From positions 1 to 62,089 of the forward strand of contig NZ_BMFT01000009.1 in NCBI RefSeq assembly GCF_014639155.1: a stretch of 62,089 nt of DNA, given 5' to 3'. Under the pieces are notes generated by a model. The model was given only the letters and a program-made list of their open reading frames with translations. It was not told the origin of the DNA and did no database searches. Source of the DNA: Paenibacillus segetis (GTDB taxonomy: Bacteria > Bacillota > Bacilli > Paenibacillales > Paenibacillaceae). This document shows positions 52,152 to 61,256 of the stretch, one piece after another; position 1 is the first letter of the stretch; every line of letters starts with the position of its first letter. Both the position numbers and the translations under genes were made by a program.

Positions 52152-53480
52152 ATGGATCTGCAAATAGCCGATTTGGAAGGGATGAAGTTGACCGAGCTAT
52201 ATAAGCTTGCGAAACAGTATCAAATTCCATATTACGGTCAGTTGAAAAAGAAAGAATTGATTTTTGCTATTTTAAGAGCTCAAGCAGAACAAAGTGGACT
52301 TATGTTCATGGAAGGCGTACTCGAAATTTTACCTGAAGGTTATGGATTTTTAAGGCCGATCAATTATTTGCCGAGTGCTGAGGATATTTATATTTCCGCT
52401 TCGCAAATACGTAAGTTTGATCTCAGGACGGGCGATCTGGTCTCTGGAAAATGTAGAACGCCAAAAGAGAACGAACGATATTTCGGCCTTCTCCAGGTGA
52501 ATGCGGTCAATGGGGAGAATCCAGCAGTAGCCGCTGAACGCTTACACTTTCCAGCATTAACTCCCCTTTATCCGCAGACTAAGCTCGTGCTTGAAACATC
52601 CCCTAATCATTTATCTACCCGCATTATGGATGTGCTCGCCCCAGTCGGACTCGGACAGCGCGGCTTGATCGTGGCTCCGCCAAAGGCAGGGAAGACGCTG
52701 CTTCTGAAAGAAATTGCCAACAGTATTTCTACCAATCATCCCGATATCGAATTATTCGTATTATTAATCGATGAACGTCCTGAGGAAGTTACAGATATGC
52801 AACGTTCGGTTAAAGGCGAGGTCATTGCATCTACATTTGATGAACTTCCAGAGAATCATATCAAAGTGGCAGAGCTTGTCCTACAGCGTGCTATTCGCTT
52901 AGTGGAGCATAAGAAGGACGTTGTTATTTTGCTCGATAGTATTACTCGTCTTGCTCGCGCTTATAACCTTGTCGTTCCACCTTCTGGACGGACGCTCAGC
53001 GGAGGGATTGATCCGGCAGCATTCCATCGTCCGAAGCGTTTCTTTGGCTCGGCTCGTAACGTAGAAGAGGGCGGAAGTCTGACGATTCTGGCGACTGCGC
53101 TCGTAGATACCGGCTCGCGTATGGATGATATCATCTATGAAGAATTCAAGGGTACAGGTAATATGGAGCTACACTTAGATCGCAAACTTGCAGAACGTCG
53201 TATTTTTCCAGCTATCGATATTCGCCGTTCCGGAACTCGCCGTGAAGAAGTGTTGTTAAATAAGGAAGAATTGGATACCATCTGGTCAATTCGTAAGAAT
53301 ATGAACGATTCTTATGATTTTGTGGAAGGCTTTTTGAAGAAGCTACGTAATAGCAAGACGAACGCCGAGTTTTTGGCCTCATTTGATGCAGCTGGAAGTG
53401 CACCTTCCGGTAGTAGTAGCGGTGCGCGTCGATCGGTACGTACAGCGACATCGCCTGGAACCACTGGATCTGGGTCATAG
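52152..53480 (+). CDS. rho: transcription termination factor Rho
   Basis: Hexameric RNA helicase that terminates transcription. The 442 residues contain the N-terminal Rho domain (about 1-48), a cold-shock-like primary RNA-binding domain (52-125, with EGYGFLRP), the P-loop APPKAGKT (175-182), Walker B region VVILLDSITRLARAYN and the C-terminal secondary RNA-binding motor segments. It ends in a Ser/Gly-rich tail of about 30 residues not typical of the core family. The ATG follows AGGTGG. Confidence 0.97.
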   Translation: MDLQIADLEGMKLTELYKLAKQYQIPYYGQLKKKELIFAILRAQAEQSGLMFMEGVLEILPEGYGFLRPINYLPSAEDIYISASQIRKFDLRTGDLVSGKCRTPKENERYFGLLQVNAVNGENPAVAAERLHFPALTPLYPQTKLVLETSPNHLSTRIMDVLAPVGLGQRGLIVAPPKAGKTLLLKEIANSISTNHPDIELFVLLIDERPEEVTDMQRSVKGEVIASTFDELPENHIKVAELVLQRAIRLVEHKKDVVILLDSITRLARAYNLVVPPSGRTLSGGIDPAAFHRPKRFFGSARNVEEGGSLTILATALVDTGSRMDDIIYEEFKGTGNMELHLDRKLAERRIFPAIDIRRSGTRREEVLLNKEELDTIWSIRKNMNDSYDFVEGFLKKLRNSKTNAEFLASFDAAGSAPSGSSSGARRSVRTATSPGTTGSGS

Positions 53481-53547
53481 GTTACAACAATCGGCTTGAT
53501 AACCCTGGGTACAGGATAGATGAAGGGAAAGCGAAGAGGAGAACAAC

Positions 53548-54816
53548 ATGTATTTAGTATATGCAGATGAACGAGGACAAGTGTTCGATCATCCCACGCT
53601 ATATGGGTTAGCTCGTAGCGCAGATATGATCGTTGAAATAATGGAAGACGAACTGATTCCACTTCCAGATGGCGCAACTTTGGTTGGATTGCCAAGTACC
53701 CGTCCGATTGGGATGGATCCTGAGACGGGCGAAATGATGGCGCTCCCTGGTGAAGTGCAAGCGGTTGGAGCTCTGCTTCCGCAGGGATTTACCAGACTGT
53801 GCCTGCCTGGATATGTAAAAAGAGACAAGGAGTATAAGTTACCGCTCTTTGGTTATTCGGCTGTGGTATGGAAAGACGGTCAATTCTATGTGACAGCTCG
53901 GCTGTCGGATGATCCTGAGAAGTGGAATCCACTGAATTGTGATCCATTAGAATTGAAGAACCAGGTTAAGAACCTGAGATCCCGTTATCCGGAGAATCGA
54001 TTGTATGAGCATTTATCTAATTGTGCATTAGGGTATGAATGCCTAACCGCTTCGAATACATTCCTGAATCGCTGGGAAGGTGCCGTGCCGGTCTCCTATT
54101 CCTGTAATGCAGGCTGCTTCGGATGTATTTCGGAGCAACCGGATGATAGTGGATTTGTAGCACCGCAGACTCGGATGAATTTCCGCCCCCGGGTGGATGA
54201 ATTGGTCGAGATTATGCTTGAGCATCTGAAGACGCCGGAATCGATTATTAGTTTCGGACAAGGATGTGAAGGAGAACCATCGACTCAGGCCAAAATCATT
54301 ATCGAAGCGATCCGCGAAGTGCGTAAAGTGACAGATATGGGGTACATTAATATTAATACGAACGCAGGGCTAAGTGATCATATTCGGGGTATCGTTGATG
54401 CCGGACTTGATCTGATGCGTGTTAGTACGATTAGTGCTTTAGATGATCACTATAATGCTTATTACAAACCGCGTGGATATACATTAGCTAACGTAGAGAA
54501 ATCGCTTCGTTATGCATCCGAACAAGGTGTGTACACATCGATCAATTACTTAATCTTCCCGGGGGTTACGGACCGTGAAGAAGAAGTGGAAGCGATGATC
54601 GAATTCGTTAGAAGAAGTAAACTTCGCCTAATTCAATTGCGTAACCTGAACATTGACCCAGAGAGCTACTTGGAGCTGATTCCAAAGGCGAAGGGTGAGG
54701 TTCTGGGGATGAAGCAGGCCATTGAAATATTCCAAGAGGAATTACCTGATGTAGTTATTGGCTCTTATACGCATGTTCCTCCAGCGGAGCTACAGCGAGT
54801 GAAAAAGCGTATTTAA
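53548..54816 (+). CDS. radical SAM protein of unknown function
   Basis: A 422-residue protein whose cluster motif CNAGCFGC (Cys186, Cys190, Cys193) lies unusually late, after an N-terminal domain of about 180 residues (YLVYADERGQVFDHPTLYGLA, LIPLPDGATLVGLPSTRP). The core then shows SFGQGCEGEPS and NINTNAGLSDHI. It sits 67 bases after rho and upstream of rpmE, with GAAGAGGAG before the ATG, and is probably co-transcribed with rho. I do not know its substrate. The N-terminal half could be a recognition domain. Confidence 0.88.
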   Translation: MYLVYADERGQVFDHPTLYGLARSADMIVEIMEDELIPLPDGATLVGLPSTRPIGMDPETGEMMALPGEVQAVGALLPQGFTRLCLPGYVKRDKEYKLPLFGYSAVVWKDGQFYVTARLSDDPEKWNPLNCDPLELKNQVKNLRSRYPENRLYEHLSNCALGYECLTASNTFLNRWEGAVPVSYSCNAGCFGCISEQPDDSGFVAPQTRMNFRPRVDELVEIMLEHLKTPESIISFGQGCEGEPSTQAKIIIEAIREVRKVTDMGYININTNAGLSDHIRGIVDAGLDLMRVSTISALDDHYNAYYKPRGYTLANVEKSLRYASEQGVYTSINYLIFPGVTDREEEVEAMIEFVRRSKLRLIQLRNLNIDPESYLELIPKAKGEVLGMKQAIEIFQEELPDVVIGSYTHVPPAELQRVKKRI

Positions 54817-54830
54817 ATAAAAACATCCAA

Positions 54831-54859
54831 TTGCGTGACAACATTTGTCGTGATATAAT
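54831..54859 (+). promoter_or_regulatory. promoter of rpmE
   Basis: TTGCGT (54831-54836) and TATAAT (54854-54859) are separated by 17 bases. The spacer contains the small palindrome GACAA-CAT-TTGTC, a possible but unsupported operator. Confidence 0.65.
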
Positions 54860-54921
54860 CATGGATGTGTCATTATAACTCTGTGCACGCATGAGGTACA
54901 GGGCGGAAAGAGGTGAAAGCA

Positions 54922-55119
54922 ATGAATGAAGCAATTCAACCCAAATATAATTTGACTACAGTAACTTGTGCTTGCGGTAACACGTTTGAAACAGGTTCCG
55001 TGAAGCAAAATCTACGTGTTGAAATTTGCTCCAACTGCCATCCATTCTTCACAGGTAAACAGAAATTCCTGGATGCTGGTGGACGCGTGGACAAATTCAA
55101 GAAAAAATACGGCATCTAA
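54922..55119 (+). CDS. rpmE: 50S ribosomal protein L31, zinc-binding type
   Basis: A 65-residue large-subunit ribosomal protein. CACG and CSNCHP supply the four-cysteine zinc site that defines the C+ form of L31, often replaced by a zinc-free paralogue under zinc limitation. ATG at 54922 is chosen because AAGAGGTG precedes it and the distance to the first Cys then equals that of B. subtilis RpmE. A GTG at 54913 lies inside the binding site. Position after rho is conserved. Confidence 0.96.
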   Translation: MNEAIQPKYNLTTVTCACGNTFETGSVKQNLRVEICSNCHPFFTGKQKFLDAGGRVDKFKKKYGI

Positions 55120-55157
55120 TAAGACCTGCTGTATCTACAGCATCTCTAATAAATGTC

Positions 55158-55192
55158 AAATCCCCCGCCTCGATGAGGCCGGGGGATTTTTT
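55158..55192. terminator. bidirectional terminator between rpmE and the stalk-domain gene
   Basis: AAATCCCCCGCCTC pairs with GAGGCCGGGGGATTT with a bulge. It is followed by six T and lies between convergent genes. Confidence 0.92.
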
Positions 55193-55224
55193 GTGTTCGT
55201 TTTATGCTATGTGCTATGAAGTTC

Positions 55225-56484
55225 TTATTTCTTAAATTCAACGCTTTGGCGTATTTCAGTCCATTGATCACTGATGATCAGTCCAAGTCTCCACAAAGCG
55301 ATTCCTTTGAGGTTATATCGTTTAGCTAGACCGATTAAAGAAGTAACGGAATCGGCATTCTCGCTATATAGGTTAAGTCCGAGCACCAATTTCGTAGGGT
55401 CTGTTTCCTTCAATGCGAGTGTAATAGCTTCATTAACTTTATCTATTGGCTCAGGTTGTGGAGTAACGCCATTTGGCTTCTGATAATCATAAGCCATGAT
55501 GACTAATTCATCTGCAATTTTACTAAGTGCCTTGTAATCGTATCCTTGATAAGAGGAATTAAGCGCATGTAATGCAAGAGATAGCTTCAAGCCATTAGCG
55601 CTGGTTTCTTTGGACAAGTCCTTGACGAAGGAAGTAAAGGACTGCCGTGTTATTGTTTTGTCTGTCGTTAGTCCAAGTCCTTCGAAATCGAGCAGAATCC
55701 CCTTGAATTTATTACTGGTAGCAGCAGAGATCATATCTGCTATAGCTTGTCGCCGGAGATCAGCATCATTAATAATCTTAGATAATTCCCCGTTTACATC
55801 GCCGGAGTAGACCATGAGATAAGGAGTTGTACGTGAATCCGATGCGCTGCTGATTAGAGTGTCAGAGGTGATATCTCCAGCTGGGAGAGGCATTTTATAA
55901 TCTTTGCCAGTCAGAGTGAACTTACCGTTTTCGTCAATTCGGCTCCAACCAAAGGCCACGGAATCCAAACTTGGGATGGACTGGGCATCCGAGAAGGATG
56001 AGATTGCGTAGAAACCGAGTGTATATAAACGCTTCTGTGGAGAAGTAATAGACACTGTACGTGTCGCCTGGTCCCATTTCACATCAGAACCAAATTGCTG
56101 ACTGAAAAAACTGAGCGGAATCAGCGTATTGCCACCCACCGATTGTGGGGCTACATTGAGATTGACGGTGGACCCATTAACGATGGCTTTTTTGCTACCC
56201 AGGGTCAACTGCACACGAGTTGTATTTGCTCCTTCGCCTTGGATCGCAAGAATAGTCTTTGTGGATTGAGTCCAAGTGACTTGAATACCCAGAGCTTCTG
56301 ATATGGCTCGAAAAGGGACCATGGTAGTTCCTTCTACGATAATTGGCTCCGTAGGGAAAGGAAGTGGGTAGCTATCTAATAGAATACTGACGGGTGACGC
56401 TGCTTTCACTTGATTGGTATGTAACCCTGTAAATATCCCAGCGACAAGAACTGTAGTAAGTAGTGCTTTTCCTAAAATTTTCAA
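55225..56484 (-). CDS. secreted copper-amine-oxidase-type stalk domain protein with GH18-like domain
   Basis: About 419 residues. After a signal peptide (cut near NQVKAASP) come two stalk-domain halves of the copper amine oxidase N-terminal type (VEGTTMVPFRAISEALGI, then VGGNTLIPLSFFSQQFG), about 30-150, typical of Paenibacillus surface proteins. Residues 155-410 form a GH18-like barrel: GILLDFEGLG retains the Asp-x-Glu of the catalytic motif although its earlier aspartates are replaced, and ELVIMAYDYQ matches strand 6. This architecture recalls spore-cortex and wall GH18 proteins such as YaaH and YdhD. I prefer TTG 56484 with AAAGG 9 bases upstream. The frame extends to 56505. Confidence 0.85.
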   Translation of the reverse strand: MKILGKALLTTVLVAGIFTGLHTNQVKAASPVSILLDSYPLPFPTEPIIVEGTTMVPFRAISEALGIQVTWTQSTKTILAIQGEGANTTRVQLTLGSKKAIVNGSTVNLNVAPQSVGGNTLIPLSFFSQQFGSDVKWDQATRTVSITSPQKRLYTLGFYAISSFSDAQSIPSLDSVAFGWSRIDENGKFTLTGKDYKMPLPAGDITSDTLISSASDSRTTPYLMVYSGDVNGELSKIINDADLRRQAIADMISAATSNKFKGILLDFEGLGLTTDKTITRQSFTSFVKDLSKETSANGLKLSLALHALNSSYQGYDYKALSKIADELVIMAYDYQKPNGVTPQPEPIDKVNEAITLALKETDPTKLVLGLNLYSENADSVTSLIGLAKRYNLKGIALWRLGLIISDQWTEIRQSVEFKK

Positions 56485-56586
56485 TAATTTCATCCTTTCT
56501 ATCAAATTCCATATTATACTATTAATATATCAAACTATGATATAAAATGCATTGGGATGAAAGTTGTGAGTTTAGGAGGATGGGAT

Positions 56587-57702
56587 ATGAGTCTTAAAAA
56601 AAGTTCTATGATTTCCTTGATTTTGATACTACTGATGGTACCGTTGTTCCCAACACAGCGGGTACATGCCCAGACTAAGCTGTATACCGAGCAATTATTG
56701 AAGGTAACGGATAGGGTTTCTAATAGTAAACAAGGAGATATTGCTTATAATGGGCAATTCTATCTATTTTTTGATTATGGGGGCAATCTTTATAAATCAT
56801 TCGATGGTTTGAAGTGGGAAGCTCAGGAACCTTACTCCATGATCGATGGGGTCCAATATGACGGGGCAAATGGTTTGGTTCGCAAGCTAATTTTTGATGG
56901 TGGGCAATTCGTTGTACTTTATAACTTAGGCTTTGCTACCTCCCAGGACGGGAAGATCTGGGAACGACATGTAATTCCTTACACTGCGAAAAAAGAATAT
57001 GAATTTCAGGATCTTTTGTTCGTTAATGGAACCTATTATTTCCTGGCCCAAGAACGAGATAAGAATGTTAATGGTTTATATTTTCCTGGTCCGAATCATA
57101 TTCTGATTTCCAGTGATCTGAAGAGTTTTCAAAAAGCTCAGTTTAAGAACTTAGAGGAGAGTCTCGCTGGTGAACGCCCCCTCGATTCCCTGGTAACGAA
57201 CGGGAAAATTTTTCTGGCGACAGGCAATACTTCTGCTGTATCCAAGGATGGAAAGCTTTGGACAGGTAAAAATGCTAACTTTTTAGGTGGATATAATGGA
57301 ATTTGGGATGGTAATAGGTTCCTGTATGCCTATCAGAATTCAATATTTTCCACGTTGGATGGAAGTGACACCAAGGAATTATTTTCTTTTAAATCAGCGA
57401 ATTGGAATCCCAAGACGAAGCAGTACTCCGTTGATGGGTTACAATTGTATTTGAATGTGATCGGGTTCAATGGAAAAGAATATTTAGCAGCGGGTAATCA
57501 CTATGACTGGGCTATTAAGGAGAGAGCTCAGAAAGAAACGATTTTGATCTATTCAGCCGACGGAAAGAAATGGGAGAAAATAACGATCCCGCAAGGTGGG
57601 ACCGATTTTACCGGTATAGTACCGACTTCTTTTGGATTTCTACTTATAGGTAATAATCTATGGGCAGTTAGTACACAACCTCTTGTTAAATCAGCAGAGT
57701 AG
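56587..57702 (+). CDS. secreted protein of unknown function, beta-propeller-like
   Basis: A 371-residue protein with a clear signal peptide (SMISLILILLMVPLFPTQ, cut near VHAQT). The mature part repeats a pattern of SxDGxxW-type turns (KSFDGLKWE, TSQDGKIWE, VSKDGKLWT, YSADGKKWE) spaced by beta strands, as in BNR/sialidase-like propellers, but catalytic sialidase residues are not apparent. ATG 56587 follows TAGGAGG by 7 bases. The open frame begins at 56557. It is divergent from the stalk-domain gene. Function unknown. Confidence 0.8.
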   Translation: MSLKKSSMISLILILLMVPLFPTQRVHAQTKLYTEQLLKVTDRVSNSKQGDIAYNGQFYLFFDYGGNLYKSFDGLKWEAQEPYSMIDGVQYDGANGLVRKLIFDGGQFVVLYNLGFATSQDGKIWERHVIPYTAKKEYEFQDLLFVNGTYYFLAQERDKNVNGLYFPGPNHILISSDLKSFQKAQFKNLEESLAGERPLDSLVTNGKIFLATGNTSAVSKDGKLWTGKNANFLGGYNGIWDGNRFLYAYQNSIFSTLDGSDTKELFSFKSANWNPKTKQYSVDGLQLYLNVIGFNGKEYLAAGNHYDWAIKERAQKETILIYSADGKKWEKITIPQGGTDFTGIVPTSFGFLLIGNNLWAVSTQPLVKSAE

Positions 57703-57799
57703 GGAAGTTATAACTCTACTAAATTAGTGTTATTTCTATTATATGGTGTTTTGGGTTGTGACTGCTTTATCACACCTTAAGTGACAACATAGGCTTTGG

Positions 57800-57828
57800 T
57801 TGCAATTTTAATGAGCATGAGATATAAT
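57800..57828 (+). promoter_or_regulatory. promoter of the SRP RNA gene
   Basis: TTGCAA (57800-57805) and a perfect TATAAT (57823-57828) with a 17-base spacer place the transcription start at about 57836. Confidence 0.8.
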
Positions 57829-57835
57829 CATTTTT

Positions 57836-58107
57836 ACCGTGCTAGATGGGGAGGTAGCGGTGCCCTGTAACTCGCAATCCGCTATAGCGAGGTTGAATTC
57901 CTGTTAGAGGTCTTGTCGATGTGAGGTCCGGTCTTTACGGCAGACGTTGACGGACGGGTCCTCCGCAATGAGTACCTGTGAACCTGGTCAGGTCCGGAAG
58001 GAAGCAGCCATAAGCAGTTTTGCTCTTGTGCCGGAGGAGAGCCTGTCTCGAGTTGCGCTGTAAAGGTGCCGCTTGGATCGCAATGATCAATAACAGGTGC
58101 ACGGCTA
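57836..58107 (+). ncRNA. ffs: signal recognition particle RNA, large Bacillus type (scRNA)
   Basis: About 270 bases starting with CGTGCTAGATGGGGAGGTAG, the Alu-domain start of Bacillus scRNA. It contains the near-invariant domain IV segment GGTCAGGTCCGGAAGGAAGC (about 57987-58006) and ends with AGGTGCACGG that pairs with the 5' end. With Ffh it forms the SRP that targets membrane and secreted proteins. Ends are approximate. Position directly before dnaX is conserved with B. subtilis. Confidence 0.95.
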
Positions 58108-58122
58108 CATATTTTTACAGAT

Positions 58123-58155
58123 ACATCTTTGTCCTAGGACAGAGGTGTTTTTTTG
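58123..58155 (+). terminator. SRP RNA terminator
   Basis: ACATCTTTGTCC pairs with GGACAGAGGTGT and is followed by seven T. Confidence 0.9.
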
Positions 58156-58308
58156 TGTTAAGATGGGGTACTCTTTAAAAGAGATTGTTCTATAACTATG
58201 AAAATTACACTTATATAGGAACTCAATTAGAAGTTTTTCTCGGATGGCCGAGTATAGTATAATAAGGTAGCGGCAAATGCCGTGAAGGGAAGAAAGAAGG
58301 TGCCGCAT

Positions 58309-60060
58309 ATGGAGCATATTGCGTTGTACCGTGCTTGGCGGCCACAGTCGTTCCAAGACATGGTGGGGCAGCAGCATATTATCCGCACGTTGCAAAATGC
58401 GATCCGCGAGGGGAAATTGTCTCACGCCTATTTATTCTGTGGGCCAAGGGGGACAGGGAAGACGAGTGCCGCGAAGATTTTGGCCAAGGCTGTAAACTGT
58501 GAAAAGGGGCCAGCGTCGGAACCTTGCAATGAGTGTGATTCGTGCCGGAGAATTACTGCGGGTGCTGTCATGGATGTGCTTGAAATTGACGCCGCTTCCA
58601 ACCGGGGAGTCGAGGAAATCCGCGATCTCCGCGAGAAAGTGAAATATGCCCCAACGGAAGTAAGGCATAAGGTTTATATTATTGATGAAGTTCATATGCT
58701 GACGACAGAAGCATTTAATGCACTGCTTAAGACGCTGGAGGAACCACCTCCACATGTCATGTTCATTCTAGCGACAACAGAACCACATCGCTTGCCGGCA
58801 ACCGTTATTTCTAGGTGTCAGCGTTTTGATTTTCGGCGTGTGTCTCTGGAAGAGCAAAGTGAACGTCTACAACTGATTTGTCAGCAGGAAGGTATTACCG
58901 CTGAAGATGAAGCGATTCAGTATATTGCGAGGTTGTCGGATGGTGGAATGCGTGACGCCCTTAGCATATTGGATCAGATAGCTTCATTTACGGACGGACA
59001 AGTTTCTTATCAACAAGTGCTGGATATGACGGGAGGGATTCCCTCAAGGCAATTTGCAGAGCTAGCCAAGACATTACTTGAAGGTGATGTTGGCAGCATG
59101 TTGCAAATGATCGAAGGCTTCATGCAGGAAGGCAAAAGTGCCGATAAATGTATGGAGAATCTGTTGTATTATTTCCGCGATTTGTTGATGATTAAGATGG
59201 TCCCAGCCGCGGATAAGCTAACAGAGCGTGTGCTTGATCCTCAGGATTTCCGGGAGATGGCAGGAGCTTTTACGCGAGGGCAGCTATTTGCGATGATTGA
59301 TACATTGAATCACTATCAGACAGAAATGAAATATGCTGTACAGCCTCAGATGCTATTTGAAGTAGCACTCTTGAAGCTATGTGGCATTCCGCAGCAAGAG
59401 AACGTGGGCAATGAAGTTACCGCTAGTAGTGGGGCCAGTGCCGCATCTACCTCAGAAGTTCAACAGCTTAAACGTCAGTTAGCTGAACTAGAAAAGAAGC
59501 TGGAGCGTGCGATGCAGGGTGGTTTGGGCAGTGGTGGAGGCTCAGATGCTCAAGTAGCTCAGTCACATCGTCCTGCTACGCGAAGTGCCTCGCCTAGAAT
59601 TTCTTCAACGGCTAAGCTTCCTTCGGGGCTTGAGAACTATGTGGCACAGCGGAGTAGCCCGGAGTTTGTAGCAGCTGAGAGCAAGTGGAATGGAATACTA
59701 CAAGCTGTTAAAGATGAAAAAGTGACCATACATGCTTGGTTCGTCAATGGTGAACCGGTATCTGCGCTTGAAGACTCTGTTCTGGTAGCCTTTAAAAATG
59801 ACATTCACCGTGAAACAACGGAGAAACCAGCTAACAAACAAGTGATCGAGCAAGTACTAGAACGTCAACTTGGTAGACCATGCCGTTTGGTAACGATGAT
59901 GCTTAAAGATTGGAATGACGCTATACAAGGTGCGGCAGAACCTCCCAAGGAAAATTTCAAATTGGAACACACCCCTGAGGGTGGGGGCGAAAGCAAAGAA
60001 CCTTGGATAGATGAGGCGCTCCAGATGTTTGGTGATGATCTAGTTGTCATCAAGGAATAG
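58309..60060 (+). CDS. dnaX: DNA polymerase III subunits gamma and tau
   Basis: Clamp-loader ATPase and replisome organiser of 583 residues. The AAA+ module has P-loop GPRGTGKT (45-52), the zinc-binding Cys64, Cys73, Cys76 and Cys79, Walker B YIIDEVHML and sensor 1 ILATTEPH. Domain III runs to about 365, followed by a Ser/Gly/Ala-rich, coiled tau-specific region. ATG 58309 follows AAGAAGGTG by about 8 bases and gives the usual start (ALYRAWRP). The frame opens at 58282. No slippery poly-A frameshift site was seen, as in Bacillus where only the long form is made. Confidence 0.97.
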   Translation: MEHIALYRAWRPQSFQDMVGQQHIIRTLQNAIREGKLSHAYLFCGPRGTGKTSAAKILAKAVNCEKGPASEPCNECDSCRRITAGAVMDVLEIDAASNRGVEEIRDLREKVKYAPTEVRHKVYIIDEVHMLTTEAFNALLKTLEEPPPHVMFILATTEPHRLPATVISRCQRFDFRRVSLEEQSERLQLICQQEGITAEDEAIQYIARLSDGGMRDALSILDQIASFTDGQVSYQQVLDMTGGIPSRQFAELAKTLLEGDVGSMLQMIEGFMQEGKSADKCMENLLYYFRDLLMIKMVPAADKLTERVLDPQDFREMAGAFTRGQLFAMIDTLNHYQTEMKYAVQPQMLFEVALLKLCGIPQQENVGNEVTASSGASAASTSEVQQLKRQLAELEKKLERAMQGGLGSGGGSDAQVAQSHRPATRSASPRISSTAKLPSGLENYVAQRSSPEFVAAESKWNGILQAVKDEKVTIHAWFVNGEPVSALEDSVLVAFKNDIHRETTEKPANKQVIEQVLERQLGRPCRLVTMMLKDWNDAIQGAAEPPKENFKLEHTPEGGGESKEPWIDEALQMFGDDLVVIKE

Positions 60061-60124
60061 CAACTATTTTTAATAAGTTACATTTATACTATAATAATGA
60101 AATCGAAAAGGAGTTGTGAACAAT

Positions 60125-60436
60125 ATGAACAATATGAATCAAATGATGAAGCAAGTAAAGAAAATGCAAGAGCAAATGTTGAAGGCCCAAGAGGAGCTCG
60201 GAGACAAAGTAATCGAAGGTAGTTCCGGTGGCGGCGTAGTTACTGTACAAGTAAACGGTCACAAAAAGGTAATTTCCCTAAACATCAAACCTGAAGCCGT
60301 TGATCCAGAAGATGTTGAAATGCTACAGGATTTGGTTCTTACAGCCGTTAATGACGCGCTATCCAAAGCTGAAGAACTAGCTAACCAAGATATGGGTAAA
60401 TTTACAGGCGGAATGAAGATTCCAGGTCTGTTCTAA
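60125..60436 (+). CDS. ebfC: YbaB/EbfC family nucleoid-associated protein
   Basis: A 103-residue dimeric DNA-binding protein (B. subtilis YaaK). A helical, Met/Gln/Lys-rich N-terminus (MKQVKKMQEQMLKAQEEL) precedes the conserved GGGVVTVQVNGHKKV and VDPEDVEMLQDLV segments and the ending MKIPGLF. ATG at 60125 is 11 bases after AAAAGGAG. GTG at 60116 is only 2 bases away from it. The gene lies between dnaX and recR in the conserved order and is likely co-transcribed with recR, 24 bases downstream. Confidence 0.95.
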   Translation: MNNMNQMMKQVKKMQEQMLKAQEELGDKVIEGSSGGGVVTVQVNGHKKVISLNIKPEAVDPEDVEMLQDLVLTAVNDALSKAEELANQDMGKFTGGMKIPGLF

Positions 60437-60460
60437 TTCACAACCGAAGGAGACCGCCCA

Positions 60461-61060
60461 TTGTATTATCCAGAACCGATCGCGAAGCTGATCGACGCAT
60501 TTACCCATTTGCCAGGAATCGGACCGAAGACGGCCGCGAGGTTGGCTTTTCACGTACTGCGCATGAAAGATGATGACGTTATCGATTTCGCTAAAGCCTT
60601 GGTCAGTGTGAAGCGTAATCTTCATTACTGTTCCGTTTGCTGCAATATTACCGATTGTGATCCTTGCCGGATTTGTCAGGACAAAACGCGGGATGCATCT
60701 GTGATTTGCGTGGTTCAAGACTCCAAGGATCTGGTTGCCATGGAACGGACAAAGGAATTTAACGGTTATTATCACGTGCTGCAGGGGGCGATCTCTCCTA
60801 TGGAGGGGCTCGGCCCGGACGATATCCGATTGAAAGAATTACTCAATCGTTTGAGCGATGAACGGGTGAAGGAATTGATCATGGCCACCAATCCCAATAT
60901 TGAGGGAGAGGCAACTGCGATGTATATTTCTCGCCTAGTCAGACCGTTTAATATAAGTGTTACACGGATTGCTCATGGACTGCCTGTCGGTGGTGACTTG
61001 GAGTATGCGGATGAAGTAACCCTGTCCAAGGCATTAGAAGGCCGACGCGAATTACATTAA
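60461..61060 (+). CDS. recR: recombination protein RecR
   Basis: Ring-forming DNA repair protein of 199 residues that works with RecO and RecF in loading RecA at gaps. A helix-hairpin-helix (LPGIGPKTAARLAF), a four-cysteine zinc finger (Cys57, Cys60, Cys69, Cys72), a Toprim domain (VICVVQDSKDLVAME) and the C-terminal ISRIAHGLPVGGDLEYADE-like segment are all present. The start is TTG with GGAGACC upstream, supported by alignment of YYPEPIAKLID with other RecR proteins. Confidence 0.97.
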   Translation: MYYPEPIAKLIDAFTHLPGIGPKTAARLAFHVLRMKDDDVIDFAKALVSVKRNLHYCSVCCNITDCDPCRICQDKTRDASVICVVQDSKDLVAMERTKEFNGYYHVLQGAISPMEGLGPDDIRLKELLNRLSDERVKELIMATNPNIEGEATAMYISRLVRPFNISVTRIAHGLPVGGDLEYADEVTLSKALEGRRELH

Positions 61061-61075
61061 GTTATTAGAATAATG

Positions 61076-61116
61076 AGGACCTTGACCCGAATGAACGGGC
61101 TCAGGTCCTTTATTTT
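61076..61116 (+). terminator. dnaX-ebfC-recR terminator
   Basis: AGGACCTTGACCCG pairs with CGGGCTCAGGTCCT with one mismatch around AATGAA, followed by TTATTTTATTT. Confidence 0.88.
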
Positions 61117-61256
61117 ATTTGTGGATACAACAGTATAGATACTTTCTCTAAAAGGCCAGCTAGCTTATTTACCTGTTAGAGCCTCCCCTTTTTGGTTCTA
61201 AGTTTGTCCTTTCATCGATACAAATGAAATAACTGGATGGAAGGGAGAGACAGAGA

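Noticed and set aside
58309..60060. Programmed frameshift in dnaX producing gamma
   Set aside because: No A-rich slippery heptamer with a following hairpin was found in the expected region.
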